A stretch of DNA of 64,000 bases from Proteles cristata cristata (taxonomy: Eukaryota > Chordata > Mammalia > Carnivora > Hyaenidae): NCBI GenBank assembly GCA_017311185.1, contig JAESUZ010002613.1, forward strand, positions 124,001 to 188,000. The letters run 5' to 3'. This document shows positions 35,090 through 47,433 of the stretch, one piece after another. Numbering within the stretch: the first letter of the stretch is position 1; each line of letters begins with the position of its first letter. The position numbers and the translations under genes were made by a program. The notes below the pieces were generated by a model. It searched no databases and was not told the DNA's origin. It worked only from the letters and a program-made list of their open reading frames with translations.

Positions 35090-35215
35090 AGTTTATTCAC
35101 TGAGCAGACATTTGCCGAGCACCTGCAGTATCCTAGGTACACCATGCTCTAGATATGGAGAAATGTCACAGATATGCTTTTTGTCCTCAGGACAGTGTTC
35201 AAATAGAGGCACAAG
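35090..35215 (+). mobile_element. L2-like 3' relic
   Basis: TTCACTGAGCAGACATTTGC, GAGCACCTGCAGTATCCTAG and TTTGTCCTCAGGACAGTG follow the L2 3' end pattern. Confidence 0.5.
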
Positions 35216-35224
35216 CAGACTGTT

Positions 35225-35560
35225 ACTGAGGCACAGACAGAGGAGAAGGCTTCCTAAAGAACATGCCATTGAGTTGTGCTGTAAAGGATAAGGAGAGTTT
35301 CAGTGAATTCAAGTTTTTAAAAAGGTGGGGGGAAGGGCATCCTAAAGAGAGTCCTCGGGAGCTAGGACACAGAGATATAAAAGTGCAGAGTAGCGTCAGG
35401 GTAATTGGGGGAGTACTGTGTTGCTGGTATGTAGGATGGGAGGCAGGGAGTAGTGAGAGACAAGACCAAAAAGCGTGTCTCAAATGCTATGCAGAGGAGC
35501 CTGGGTTTGATCTTAGGAAAATGGAGAGAACCACTGGAAAGTTCTGAGTAGAGGAGCTTA
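35225..35560 (+). mobile_element. Ancient repeat relic, same type as 12.6-14.65 kb
   Basis: GAGGAGAAGGCTTCCTAAAG, GGGAAGGGCATCCTAAAGAG, then GGCAGGGAGTAGTGAGAGAC and CTGGGTTTGATCTTAGGAAA match a part of that repeat by eye. Confidence 0.4.
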
Positions 35561-35869
35561 GTTATCTTTGTGTTCCATGGCATGTGGCAAACCGCCTCGT
35601 CCATGGTAGTGGTTTTTAGCGTTTGTCACTTTCCTGGCACCAGAGAAGACTTTGGCCCCCAACCTGATGCCATGCTCTGTTTACAGAGGGGGAAAAATGC
35701 CCATGCTCTCATGGATAGCAATTTTCTTGCCAACCCCTCTGCCAAGTCATCCCAGGTCTGAGAGCGATCTTTCTCTCTTATCCAAGGCCAAATCGCTGCC
35801 TCCATGTTGTTGTCACTGCTACAGACTCTGCTAATTTCTCCTTGGCGAACAGAAGCTGGTCCAGTGGAA

Positions 35870-36010
35870 GAAGCTCTAGACTGGGAGATTTACAGAACCA
35901 GTGTCCCGATCCCTGCTTTACAAGTACCTAGAGTATAACCTTGGCCTGTCTCCCATCTATAAAATGGATAGATGATCTCTACATTCCCTTCCAGACTTGA
36001 GAATCTTGCC
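35870..36010 (+). mobile_element. MIR SINE relic
   Basis: AAGCTCTAGACTGGGAGATT, CTTGGCCTGTCTCCCATCTA and TAAAATGGATAGATGATCTC follow MIR order. Confidence 0.6.
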
Positions 36011-36261
36011 AACATACCTTCAACAGAGCCAGATGGTAGTTATATCTACAAAGTTCTGCTTTACCATGTGGCAGAATAATTGTCTTTGATTGTAATTTGT
36101 TTTATTCTCCCTGTACTTTGCCTTACATCTCCAACCACCACCAACTAACTCTGTGCCCAACTATCTCTGTTGCTATGGATATTTGCACCTATGCCTCAAG
36201 AGAGTTTTGTGTTGCTAAGCTAGAAGCAGAAGTTGCTAAAGTAAACCCCCTCTGTCTTTTT

Positions 36262-36457
36262 TCCCCCTTTATTTGAGAGAGAGAGAGCATGAGCAGGGCA
36301 GAGGGGCATAGGAAGAGAAGGAGAGAGAGAGAATCTGAGGCAGGTCCCATGCCCAGCACAAAGCCCAATCCAGGGCTTGATCCCATGACTCTGGGATTAT
36401 GATCTAGCTGAAACCAAGAGTTGGCTGCTCAGCCAACTGAGCCACCCAGGTGCCCCT
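36262..36457 (-). mobile_element. CAN-SINE, antisense
   Basis: CTTTATTTGAGAGAGAGAGA tail, CAGGGCTTGATCCCATGACT, head end CTGAGCCACCCAGGTGCCCC. Confidence 0.95.
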
Positions 36458-36459
36458 CT

Positions 36460-37545
36460 GCCAATCTGTTTTGAAAGCCTAAATGCAGTGAGGATATTAG
36501 GCTCTTTGTCCCAAATAGGGCCCAGAAAGAAAGGAGCACTCTTCAGAAGAGAGAGGCAGGAATGGCAAGATTGAGAACTTCTTTCTTAGTATGACTGATT
36601 TCCCAAGGGAGCACATTTTTTGAGAATAAAAGGTAACATTGCTTATTAGTAATTATGCTGAAAGCACAGGCATACACCTGGATGGTCATAGGCAAACTTC
36701 ATGGTGTAGTCAGTCAATACCACCATTAAATCCAAGAAGAATTGTGACATCAAGACTCATTGTCCAAAAGACATCATTTATCAATCATCACATTCTTTCT
36801 ACTGAGCCCAGATAAGCTTAGAAGCCTTCTCAAAATAGCACCCCTGACACTACTAATCTATTGGTTTTGGCAATTGAGTTGAAATATTTTTATTACAGCT
36901 AACCTTGTAATAAGAATCATACATACATGCCCAGATCCCTTCTGGGAGCTGATGAACCCATTCCCCAGCAGCTGACTCTCTTGTCCGCTAATGGCTGGCA
37001 TCTGGAGCTCCACAAGCATGGCCCATTGCTGAGAGAAACTGCCTTACCCAAGGTCATAGCCTTCCCCAGGTGTACCAGAGACCCATTACTGCAGATGCAG
37101 GGCTACAAAGGTCAGAACCTCCACCCTAATTCAGTTTGAGTCAAGTGTGAAAGGTCATCCTAGATCCAGAGTTTTCTACAAGATTGGGTGAGGCTGATAG
37201 CAGGTCAGCTTCTCCTACACAATCTTGACTTTGTCACTCTTACAGGTGTATCTCCAGAGAGTCCCCCTCCATCAACCTTCTGCGCACAACTTTCCATCTC
37301 AAGGTCTGTTCCCAAGGATCCGTATGTGAGGAACCAAACTACTTTGTGTTGTTAGTAAGAAGTAAACCTCAAGGTTACTTGTGTATCTTAAGTAAAATGG
37401 GTCATGGGTGTATTTTGAGCCCTAGAAAATACCTGCCCCTTTCCTGTCTGTGGTCAGAAGAGGGTGAGTACTCTCCTTCTCTGGTCTGTAGTGGAGGAGG
37501 CAGGGTTGTTCTGTGGTGCCACAACAGCAAAGTGGAACAAACACT
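36460..37545. other. Unassigned intergenic stretch
   Basis: No gene recognised. Open frames such as 36927-37139 lack domains. Confidence 0.4.
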
Positions 37546-37549
37546 TTTA

Positions 37550-37680
37550 GGAAGACAGGAGACCAAGGTTTTAGTTCTGGCTTTGCCAGTAACTCACTAT
37601 GATGTGGGGAAATCATTTCCTCTCTCTAGGTGGGTCTAAATATACTTGTCTATAAAATATAAGACTCATCATAAAAGTTA
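37550..37680 (+). mobile_element. MIR SINE relic
   Basis: GTTTTAGTTCTGGCTTTGCC, AGTAACTCACTATGATGTGG and TGTCTATAAAATATAAGACT follow MIR order. Confidence 0.65.
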
Positions 37681-37684
37681 TGCA

Positions 37685-38295
37685 AAACGTGGAAATAAGG
37701 AAGAAAAGGGAGTCCCATGTACTTTCAGTGTTATGTAGGCACAATGACCACCCAAAGATTGTCTAGAGTAATGAATTTAATTTTTATCACAATTTGCTAT
37801 TAGTTGAAGGTTCCAGATTTAGTAAAATTACTTATCACCTGGTAGAATTTTGTCCAGTAGATATGCAAATCTTTATCCATGGATCACAGAGACCTATAGC
37901 CCAGCTTTTATGTAAACTTACCCTAATATTGCAATAATATATAGTTGGCTTTTAAAATGTTCTTTGAACCAACCATAACATCTTAATGGCTTCTTTGTTA
38001 ATTCATAAATTAAATAGACTCTCTTACATCTGGTGCATTTGTATTTGCCTGAGAGTCATGATTTTACCTTTTCAAAAATTACACTTCAACAGGCTTGATC
38101 TACTCCATGATGCTGAAAGAAAACCGATCCACACAGTCCTTTTGAGAATTAGGGGATCTCATGGTATGTACACAAAGGCATCCAGGACTTCTTTCTGTAG
38201 AAATCCTCTGTACTGTGTTACCCTTAGGAGAGTAGTCAGCAGCACCAGAACCACCATCTGTTGACTACTGTGTGGTTAGGATAGAGGCTGGGGAA
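37685..38295. other. Unassigned intergenic stretch
   Basis: No gene recognised. Confidence 0.4.
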
Positions 38296-38299
38296 AGAG

Positions 38300-38525
38300 C
38301 AGCCCAACCAAGGCTTAGTGAGAGCAACTTTCTCAAGGTTTCTCAAGGTCTGAAAGGCATGCAAGTTATATATCATCAGAGCTAGGACTTAAATCCAGGC
38401 CTGTCTAGCACTATGGGAAGCCCGTTACTGCCACTGCTCATATTTTCATGCAATAGCTCACCTGCCTGCAATCCCAATGTGTATCAAATGTGCCTAGCAC
38501 AAAGTAGGCAATCAATGTATATCCC
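38300..38525 (-). mobile_element. MIR relic (antisense) followed by L2/MIR 3' debris
   Basis: CAACTTTCTCAAGGTTTCTC, CAGAGCTAGGACTTAAATCC and AGGCCTGTCTAGCAC look like antisense MIR; the piece GTGCCTAGCACAAAGTAGGC at about 38480-38500 is sense L2/MIR 3' sequence. Confidence 0.45.
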
Positions 38526-38629
38526 ATACAATTTTAAAAAATTAACTATTCCTTATAACTAGAACTCGGATATTTCCAAAGGACGAAATCTATTGATGAG
38601 CCTCACTTCAGACCACTAGAAAAGACAGA

Positions 38630-38830
38630 CACTTGGGAGCCAGACAGGCCTACATTCCACCTCCTCATTGCCATTTAGTGGCTAATTAGTACTGCAACCT
38701 TGAACCAGAAATGAAACACCATGAGCCTTGAATTCCTATCCTGCTACCTGTAAATAATTCTCAGAGGCTTCTTACAAGGATTAAAATAGAAAAAGGAATA
38801 CGAAAGCACTTAGCACAAGACCTAGCCTAA
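38630..38830 (+). mobile_element. MIR SINE relic
   Basis: GGGAGCCAGACAGGCCTACA, GCTAATTAGTACTGCAACCT, ACAAGGATTAAAATAGAAAA and GCACTTAGCACAAGACCTAG follow MIR order. Confidence 0.65.
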
Positions 38831-38834
38831 AGGT

Positions 38835-41395
38835 GCCCCCACCTACAATAGTCGACCCCTCTCAGAAGACCCTAGAAGGCTTTGAGGCCTTGGCTGGGTT
38901 GCTGTTTCTACCAGCCCCCACTCCAGGCACACAGTGATCAAGGGATGGGAAAATCCCTCTGTTCAAACAGGTGTCACTGTTCTAAACCTACAGTCTCATT
39001 TCCTGATCGTGTCTTAATCTGCTCATCGGTGGTGAAAGTTGATTTCTTGCACATTCTTATATCAGTGGGAATTTCTGCCCTTGGCTGACAGGCATTATGG
39101 GCTGGCTTTGACATACAGCCCTACAGGGCCTGAACAGCCTCTATTCTTTCCCAGTCCTGAAAGGGAGCTTTGTGCCAAGGATTCATTAAACTGCACTGCA
39201 CAGCCCCTTCATAAATGGGGCTCAATAATGAACAGTCGATTTAACTGGAAAAGCTGCTGGAGCTGTTAAATTAAAGGGAAATAAAGTGCATTTTAGACTC
39301 AGTCTGCCAGAAGAAATGGTGACCTAAAAGGAAAATCTTCATTTTTATTGAATTGAAGTTTTTAAAAAGTTTAAAATGTCCAGGAAGCTTCCTCGTGACA
39401 GGCAATGAGACATAAAAGCTCAGAATGCAGGCTTGAGATAGTGGTGCTTTTTATTCACCATCCCAAAGTGAGTCTCAGGCTCTTAAATGGTGCAAAGGAA
39501 TGATCTCATTTTGAGAAGAAAATATGAGAAGACTCTGTAATATGCCACAAGAAGTGTTTTTGATTTTTTAATTTTAAAAAGTATTTTAAGATCAGACTTT
39601 CTCTCTCATTCTTGGAGCATTCAAAGGACCAGGAACCATTCTTTTCAAATTTTCTGCTCTCTTCCAGGGATAAGAAATTTCTCTGGGAGGAATCCAATTG
39701 TTTCTCCTTACACTATACCTCAGAGGTTTGTTTGGTTTAAGTATTGTGCTCTGACATCTGACTCAGTAGTCTCTCTTTTAAACCTGAGATTTTCACAAGA
39801 ATGCATAAGTACTCCAAAGAACTTTCTTTTCAACTTCTTTTTCTGAGTTATATAACTTCCTGGCATAGTGACAGAGAATATCTACTAACATACGTTGGAA
39901 TGTTGTTATTTCCAATAATTCTCAGGTGCAAGAAGCAAAAGCCACTATGCTTTGGCAAACAGAATAACCAGATGGTGACGTTAGCTTTTCTCCACTATGC
40001 TGCTATGCTTCCCTATCCTTCTTAATATGCTTCCCTATCCTTCATGATTTCAAATCTTTATACAGATTTTGCTTCTGGGCCTGTTACAGGCTTCACTACC
40101 CTAGTCAAGGCCTTTTCCGGTTTTCATCCTTAAGCATCATTTGACCATCAAAAACAACAGTCAGTCATCACAGGGAATTTAGAGAAAAATCAGAAAGGCA
40201 GTGTGAAATAAATAAAGGCCCACTTCCACCCTTATTGTTCAGGGTCAATGGAATCCGAACACAGATTTTCAGTTGCAAAGCTGTAGAGAAAGGGCAAAAC
40301 TTCCTTTTTAAGAAGTTATCTGCTCTTTTTCTGAAATCTACTTTTTTGTTTAAATTCTAAGCCATCTGTTTAATTTTTTAGGATTCTGCAATAGGCGATT
40401 CAAAAACACCTTGAGAGAATATCCTGAAGTTGAAAAACTATATCTGTGCATGTATTTAATTTAAATAGTAACTATGGTGACCCCATAAGTAGTATTTTTT
40501 TTTTATTCTTTATTCATCTACCACTAATGAGTCATGGTCAGCCAGTATAAATCATGGGCTCTCCACACCATGAAATTCTGGATTCATAGTAGAACTGCTG
40601 CCTATTTTAACAAATTCTAGGATGAACTTTGTTTATTATGAGCCCTGATGATTATTTGGGTCTACACCTGCATCAGAACAAAGTTTCATCTACCTTCCAT
40701 TAAAGATTACCGGACTCCAAACTGGCTATGCCATTCTGTGTGGATTGTATGGCCTGACTGCATTTTGACAATTAGCAGTGGGATAAATATTCATTAGAAA
40801 ATTCAAACTAGACCAGTCCATCTTTTCCATATGGCATCAGTCATTCAAACACACTCTTCCAGTCATGACTTATTCTTACATAAGCCATCATTAACTTATT
40901 CAAAAGATATTTAGCTTAAAGATAGGAGATAAGAGGATTTTCTGAATCTGCACAGATTTGACTACAGCCCAGGCTATAAGTTAAAGAGAATGTTAATACG
41001 TTACTGCTTATCTAAAGGAAAATAATTGGGAAAGTAATGATGACCAAAAACAAAGCACAGGAGGAAGTATGCTTCTATAAGATTCAGAACACTTATTAAT
41101 TCACTACTCTATTCATTTTAATGAAAAAAAATCTTATGTTTTTTTTCTGAGGAAAGGAAAGAAGTTATCCTCAGTGCCGAAAGGAAAGTATGTTAGGTAG
41201 AGGTGTAATAAATACTTGACATGGGAATAAAAGAAAGAGGAAAAGGAAGGGAAAGGAAGATAAGGACAGAGAAAAAAGGGAATGTGAGACAAGGAAAAGA
41301 GACTGTTAGCCCAGAGAAAATTAGAAACAATATGATGGCTCTTTTCACATATTTAAAGTACATCATTTGAAAAAAGGATTAGACTTATTCTTTCA
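38835..41395. other. Unassigned intergenic stretch
   Basis: Repeat-poor for this window. The part 39020-39330 has features of a conserved non-coding element (see findings). A 21-base partial duplication, ATGCTTCCCTATCCTTCTTA, occurs near 40003-40046. No exon recognised. Confidence 0.4.
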
Positions 41396-42004
41396 GAAAC
41401 CAAATTATTTAACCAAGAGCTATAAGTAGCAAGCTAGGAGATTTCTGGGTCCTGGCTGTAAAGAGTCACTACCCCATTCAAACAAGTAAAAAGCTGAAAA
41501 AAACGAAAAATCAACAATTCTTTTTACATCCATAAGAGAAATAAAATCACAGGGCAAACTACTACCCTCAAAACTGGAGGGTGAAGCAAATACAGAAAAT
41601 CACATTTACTGGCACGGAAACACACATGGGACCAGTGCTGGGGTAAGATAACCTGAACTGTTAATGCAAAATGCTGGGGGCTCAGTGTAGAAACACGTGA
41701 GAAATAAAAAGTTCAGAGGGACCCTGTCATCATGGGATTCCCCCAAATTTTATTAAATTTCAGCTCCTGGAGCTCTACCAGTTTCTCACAGTAAATAATG
41801 AAGGAAAACATCTCCTTGTGCTTCCCGCAGAGTCAGGAGAAAGGAAACCACCTTGAATTATGCCAGACCATTCTGTCTGGAAGAAGGTCTACCCTCAGGA
41901 AAAAATATTTAACCAGAGACTGACCTATCTGGAAAAAGGGAAATACCTAATTCCAGTTCGCACTTGCCATCCTGTCCCATCTGGGAGGAGGAGGGGGGAA
42001 AAAA

Positions 42005-42006
<2 letters not shown>

Positions 42007-42043
<37 letters not shown>
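42007..42043. repeat. (CA)n microsatellite
   Basis: About 18 CA units within the old L1. It creates the His-Thr repeat of a spurious 133-codon frame. Confidence 0.95.
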
Positions 42044-42044
<1 letters not shown>

Positions 42045-43318
42045 CCTGACAGGCCTTTGTGAAATTCATAGTTTGAGGCACAGATTCACAAAAAGACTAA
42101 TCCCTAATCGTAGGTCTATAAAATGCTCCCCCCTCCACTATCACATTACTGAAGTTGTATTTACTTCCTTTTACCTAATACATAATGTTAAACTGTTAAG
42201 AAAAATTACAAGGCATACTAAAAGGCAAAAACACAGTTTGAAGAGACAGAGAAAGCATTAGAACCAGACTCATACATGGCAGGCATATTGGAATTATCAG
42301 ACCAGGAATTTAACTATGACTAATATGCTAAAGGATCTAATGAATGAAGTAGACAGCACGCAAGATGAGTGATGTAAGTAGAGAGATGGAAATTCTAAGA
42401 ACCAGAAAAAAATGCTAGAGATTCAAAATACTGTAACAGAAATAAAGAATATGTTTGATGTGCTTATTAATAGACTGGACAGGCCAAAGGAAGAATCTCT
42501 AAGTTTGAGAATATCTCAACAGAAACTACCAAAACTAAGAGACAAAGAGAACAAAGACTGGGAAAAAACAGAGCAGCATATCTAAGAACTGTGGGACAAT
42601 CACCAAAGGTATAACACAAGTATGAAAAATACCAGAAGGAGAAGAGAAAAAGGGACCAAAAAATGTTTGAAACAATGCTACTTGAAAATTTCTCTCAAAT
42701 TAATATTAGACACCAAATCAGAGATCCAGGAAAAGCAAAGAACAGCAATCAGGATAAATGCCAAAACAAACAAACCAAACACTCATTTTGGGATATCATT
42801 TCCAAACTACAGAAAATCAGAGACAATGAAAAAATCCAAAGAAGCCCAGGAAGAAAATACCTTACCTTTGAAGGAGCGATGATAAAAATACACCCAAAAT
42901 CTCCTTACAAAACATGCAAGCAAGAAGACAGTAGAGGGAAATATTTAAAACATTTGAGAAAAAAACATTAAACATTAAAATTCTGTACCCTATAAACTTA
43001 TCCTTCACGTGAGGAAGAAATATAAAGACTTCCTCATACAAACAAACAGCGAGGGAATTTGTGGCCAGTAGACCTACCCTGCAAAAATGTTAAAAGAAGT
43101 TCTTTAAAGAGAAAGAAAATAGTATAGGTCAAAAACGTGGATCCATATAAAGGAAGAGCATAAGAGAAAGAATAAGTAAAGGTAAAACAAAACTTTTATT
43201 TTCCTTTTTGTTTTTAAATTTTTATTTTTTCTTATTCTTAACTGAACTAGCAGACAACAATTTGTTCAAAATAACAATAGCAATAATGTACTTGATTATG
43301 TATCTTTATGTATATGTA

Positions 43319-43342
43319 TGTATGTGTGTGTGTGTGTGTGTG
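43319..43342. repeat. (TG)n microsatellite
   Basis: About 11 TG units after TATGTATGTATG. Confidence 0.9.
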
Positions 43343-43832
43343 AATGCTTATGTATAAATGAAATAAAGGGTGCAATGATACAAGGGACAAGAAAACAGAG
43401 CTAGGATTAGTTTGTTATTATAAGGCATTTGTGCTATGCACAATGCAATGTAGTGTTATTTGGAAACAGACTTGGATTAGCTTTAAATGTATGTTGCATA
43501 TTCTAGGGAACCACTAAAAAAAGGTAAAAACAAAAAGAAGTATAACTGATGAGCTAAGAAAATAGAATCATATAAAACATTCAATTAAAACCACAAAAAA
43601 GGCAGAAAAAAAATGGACCACACACACAAAAAAAGGAACAAAGACTAAGGGCAACAAATAGTTAACAGCAATAAAAGTGGTAGATAATCCAGCTAGATTA
43701 ATAATCAAGTTGAATGACAATGGTCTAAATCCATCAATTTAAAGACAGAGACTGTCAGAGTGGATTAAAAAACAATACCCACCTATGTTTTGTCTACATA
43801 AGGCCCACTCTAAATATAAAGAACATATAGGA

Positions 43833-44062
43833 TGGGGTGCCTGGGTGGCTCATTCCGTTGAGTGTCTGACTTGATTTCAGCTCAGGCCATGATCCCAGGG
43901 TCTTGGAATTGAGCCCCACATTGGGCTCCATGCTGAGTGTGGAGCCTGCTTGAGATTCTCTTTTTCTCTCCCTCTGATTCCACCCCATTTGTGCTCTCTC
44001 TCTCAATTTTAAGTAATAAAATGAAATGAAATGAAATGAAAAATGAAATGAAATGAAATATT
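43833..44062 (+). mobile_element. CAN-SINE with (AAATG)n tail
   Basis: Head GGTGCCTGGGTGGCTCATTC, body GAGCCTGCTTGAGATTCTC. The tail evolved into an AAATG pentanucleotide repeat at about 44017-44060. Target duplication AAAGAACATATA (43818-43829) and AAAGCACATATA (44063-44074). Inserted in the old L1. Confidence 0.95.
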
Positions 44063-44985
44063 AAAGCACATATAAATTAAAAGTAAATGGATGGAAAAAA
44101 CATACCATGCTAACACTAACATAAAAAAAAATGAAAATAGCTATATTGATTTCACACAGAGATGACTGACAGGAACATTATCAGAGATAAATAGAGACAT
44201 TATGTAATGATAAAGGGGTCAATACTCGAAGAATGCATAACAGCCTTAACATATATGCACCTAACAACAGAGTGTCAAAATACATGAAGAAAAAATTGAT
44301 AGAACTGCAAAGAGAAATGGATAAACCTCTTAATAAGTCTGAGACTTCAATACCCCAGATCCAATAGGCAGAAAATAGGTAAGAACATAGGTGAACTCAG
44401 CACCATCAATCAGTTGAATATAATGGACATCTACAGACTACTTCATCCAACAACAGCAGAAAGTGCATTCTTCTCAAGTTTACATGGAGCATTCACCAAA
44501 ATAGGCTACATTCTGGATCATAAAACACACCTTAACAAATTTACAATAGAAATAATGCATTGCCTTCTCTCCGACTACAATGAAATTAAACTAGAAATCA
44601 ATAACAAAAAGAGAACTGGAAAATCCCTAAATCCCTGGAGCTTAAGCAATGCATTTCTAAATAACACATAGGCCAAAAAAGAAGCCTCAAAAGAAATTAA
44701 AGATATTTTGAACTGAAAATTAAAACACAATCTTTCAAAATTTGTGAGATGCAGCAAAACCAATGCTACAAGGAAATCTTTGGCACTGAATTCATTTATA
44801 AATTCATGAATGAATGAATGAATTCATTTATTCACTGAATCCATCCATTAGAAAACAAGAAAAAGCTTTAAAAATGTTTTTTAATAAAAAAATAAAAAGA
44901 AAAAAAGGGATATCTAAAATCAATCATCTATGCTTCCACCTTAGGAAACTAGGAAAAGAAGAGAAAATTAAATTCAAATTAAGGA
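44063..44985 (+). mobile_element. Old L1, ORF2 endonuclease/linker relic
   Basis: The frame 44414-44671 carries FFSSLHGAFTKIGYILDHKT and CLLSDYNEIKLEINNKK, the L1 endonuclease end (SDHN region). The 44814-45011 frame continues with ISKINHLCFHLRKLGKEEK. It is the continuation of the L1 at 41.4 kb, and breaks off where the HSPA8 retrocopy begins. Confidence 0.8.
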
Positions 44986-45652
44986 AACTGCAGACCAAGA
45001 AAAGAATGTGAACATCAGCAGAGAAAGTTGGAGGAAGTCTACAACTCCATCACTACCAGGCTGTACCAGAGTGCTGGGCCGGGGAAGATGCCTGACGGCC
45101 TCCTCCCCACTTGATGGGGCTCCTCCATCTGTGCTCCCTCTGGGCCTACCACTGAAGAGGTTGATTAAGCCAACATGAACATAGATATAGCACTGCTCCA
45201 TACAGAACATAAAAGGACCCAAATTTATGGTAAATTCCATGGCAGTTTTTTTTTTAATTTTTAAAATGTTTTATTTATTTCTGAGAGAGAGAGAGAGAGA
45301 GAGAGACAGCGTGAACAGGGGAGGGTCAGAGAGAGAAGGAGGCACAGAATCTGAAACAGGCTCCAGGCTCTGAGCTGGCTGTCAGCACAGAGCCCGATGC
45401 GGAGCTTGAACCCAGGAAATGCGAGATCATGACCTGAGCTGAAGTCGACACTTAACAGACTGAACCACCTAGGTGCCCCTCCATGGTAGTTTTAAAGTTG
45501 AGCTGCATAGAGTAAATAACTGGGCATTCTTGATACTTGAATATGGAATTTATGTATAAAGAAAGGAAATAACATTACACTTTATAAGTACTGTATGATA
45601 AGTGGAAAATGCAATTTAAAATTGGCACCGGATAAAACAAACAAACAAAAAG
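44985..45652 (+). pseudogene. HSPA8 (HSC70) processed pseudogene, 5'-truncated, split by a SINE
   Basis: The plus strand from GAACATCAGCAGAGAAAG (about 45010) reads as the HSC70 carboxy end (EHQQ-like, then TRLYQSAG), with several frame breaks, up to GAAGAGGTTGATTAA at 45154-45168, the EEVD terminus and stop of cytosolic HSP70s. The following sequence (GCCAACATGAACATAGATAT; then after the SINE AAATAACTGGGCATTCTTGA, CTTGAATATGGAATTTATG, GGAAATAACATTACACTTTA, GTGGAAAATGCAATTTAAAA, TTGGCACC) matches the HSPA8 3'UTR as I know it. Ends in an A-rich tail ATAAAACAAACAAACAAAAA. Only the last 50 or so codons are present. Lack of introns, a tail and 5' truncation indicate L1-mediated retrocopying. No function is expected; the EEVD match alone would also fit other HSP70 genes, the 3'UTR makes HSPA8 likely. 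Confidence 0.85.
45251..45480 (-). mobile_element. CAN-SINE, antisense, inside the HSPA8 pseudogene
   Basis: TTTATTTATTTCTGAGAGAG tail with a long GA run, CAGCACAGAGCCCGATGCGG body, ACCACCTAGGTGCCCC end. Target duplication CCATGGYAGTTTT at 45238-45250 and 45481-45493. Confidence 0.97.
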
Positions 45653-45830
45653 CCTACAATTCAACCACAAATTTTTACTGTGTTTAGATGAAATTGTCTT
45701 TTGTTTTAAGGATACAAGACAAAAATATGAAGGTGTGTTTCCCTGGGACCTGAATGGTGCTAATTATGAGAGCAGATTTGAGGGTATAAGCACCAATTAC
45801 TAATGACAGTGCTATCTACATGATTTTTTA

Positions 45831-46030
45831 AAATTTTTAACATTTTTAAAATTTATTTTTGATAGGCAGAGCATGAGCAGGGGAGGGGCAGAGAAAGAAG
45901 AAGCCATAAAATCCAAAGCAGACTTCAGGCTCCAAGCTGTCAGCACAGAGCCCGATGTGGGACTCAAACCCACAAACCATGACCTGAGCTGAAGTTGGAT
46001 GCTTAACTGACTTAACCACCTGTGTACCCT
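45831..46030 (-). mobile_element. CAN-SINE, antisense
   Basis: TTATTTTTGATAGGCAGAGC tail side, GTCAGCACAGAGCCCGATGT body. Target duplication TACATGATTTTT / TACGTGATTTTT at 45817-45829 and 46031-46042. Confidence 0.95.
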
Positions 46031-46044
46031 TACGTGATTTTTAA

Positions 46045-47420
46045 TAAATGCATTTTTGTATGTGTTTGTGATATGTGAGGCCTCTAAAGGTGGGATCTGG
46101 GCAAGGACCCATCTTTCCTAAATATGGTAGATCTTATACCCACTTAGCAACTGAGAAAACTAGACTTTAGTGTATCACTCAACATAAAATGCTATTTAAA
46201 ATGTAAACATCTATAGATAGTTCAAACAGAAATTCCATACACAAATTATGCATTTGCAAAATGATAGGAAAGATTGGGGCATGGAAACAGAAGACTAGCT
46301 TCTCTATTGCAAGAAGAAAGGGGAAACTAGAGGCAAATATAGTTGTGCTTTGTTTTGGAGAGAATTGATATAGATATGTAGATTTGATACACAAAAGATG
46401 AAAAAGTCCCCAAACAATGTCTTCTTTTGGTCAATGCAATGAGGAGGAGACAAGCTGAGGAGACAAGCTGAGTGAGGTAGGACATTTGTGGAGAGAGGAA
46501 AAGGTATGAAAAGCCATTATGGAATGTGGGTAAAGGAGCAGATGCCAGGAACCTCTTATGACTGCCAGACAGTGTTTCAGGTTAACCTGGGGCTGTCAAT
46601 CGTTAATTTATAGGAAATCTGTCTAATTACATGCTTTATTTTCACAACCTTTGCCAAGTTCCTTCTCTGGTTTTTAGTTCCACATTCTAAAATAGTGATG
46701 ATAAAAAGCTCACCTAGTAATATCACTTTGTGGAACTTAGAACTTGTTTCTACCCCAGATACGCCAGATACACAGTCCCAGCCCAAGCCCATAGCCCATC
46801 AGAAAATACCTCATTCTCCCAAGGTGCCCCTCCTTTCACCACCTCTTGACATCCCTCTTCTAACCCAGACCCCCTCAGAGCTCCCAGCCCAGAGCTCTAA
46901 CCAGAGCTACCACAGGCCATGAGACCTAGGCCCACAGAGAGGCAAAGGTAAGTCTCTACTGCAGCCCCACCCATAAAGGAGGTCATCAGAAAGTTGAAGG
47001 AAGAGGAAGTTTGAAGAAAGGGACTGGGTCAGTGTCACAAGGAAGGTTCTACTGCACAGAGGAGGTGTGGATGGAAAGAGCTTGCTTCGTGACAGTAGGA
47101 AAAAGGGGGTCTAACAGTAGAGGTTAAGGTAAAGAAACTATGGGCATTAAAAGGCCTGGAGGCCTTTTTTGCCAGGATTCTGAGGTGGGGAATGTCTTCC
47201 TAGGCATTTCCATTCCATTTAATATGTTACCTCCTCTATCAGTGGTCTTTAAACTAGAATGTACATATGCACATGAAACTATAAAGACTCTTCAAAATAC
47301 TTGGATAGGGTAGTGGAAATAGGATGACTGCCCATACCCTCAAATCTCATATGTGCTCCTTCCTAAAATTGGTTGGAGAGGTTTATTTCCCATCCTGTCT
47401 CTCACAACTGTCTTTATTTT
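46045..47420. other. Unassigned intergenic stretch
   Basis: No gene recognised. A local duplication GGAGACAAGCTGA occurs twice near 46445-46472. The 75-codon Pro/Ser-rich frame at 46695-46922 has no recognisable domain. Confidence 0.4.
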
Positions 47421-47433
47421 TAAAAGAGGAGGG

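Larger units (their letters stand above)
41400..43830 (+). mobile_element. Old L1 (L1M/HAL1-like), 5' part with ORF1 relic
   Basis: ACTACTACCCTCAAAACTGG, TTGAATTATGCCAGACCATT, then an ORF1-like A-rich region (GAAATTCTAAGAACCAGAAA; TTCTGTACCCTATAAACTTA; GCAAAAATGTTAAAAGAAGT) typical of old L1. Contains a (CA)n microsatellite at 42007-42043 and a (TG)n one at 43321-43342. Frames are broken throughout. Confidence 0.65.

Noticed and set aside
41860..42261. 133-codon frame with a His-Thr repeat
   Set aside because: The repeat is the (CA)n microsatellite and the rest is an old L1.
46695..46922. Pro/Ser-rich 75-codon frame as a possible exon
   Set aside because: No flanking splice pattern that I can support and no known homolog.
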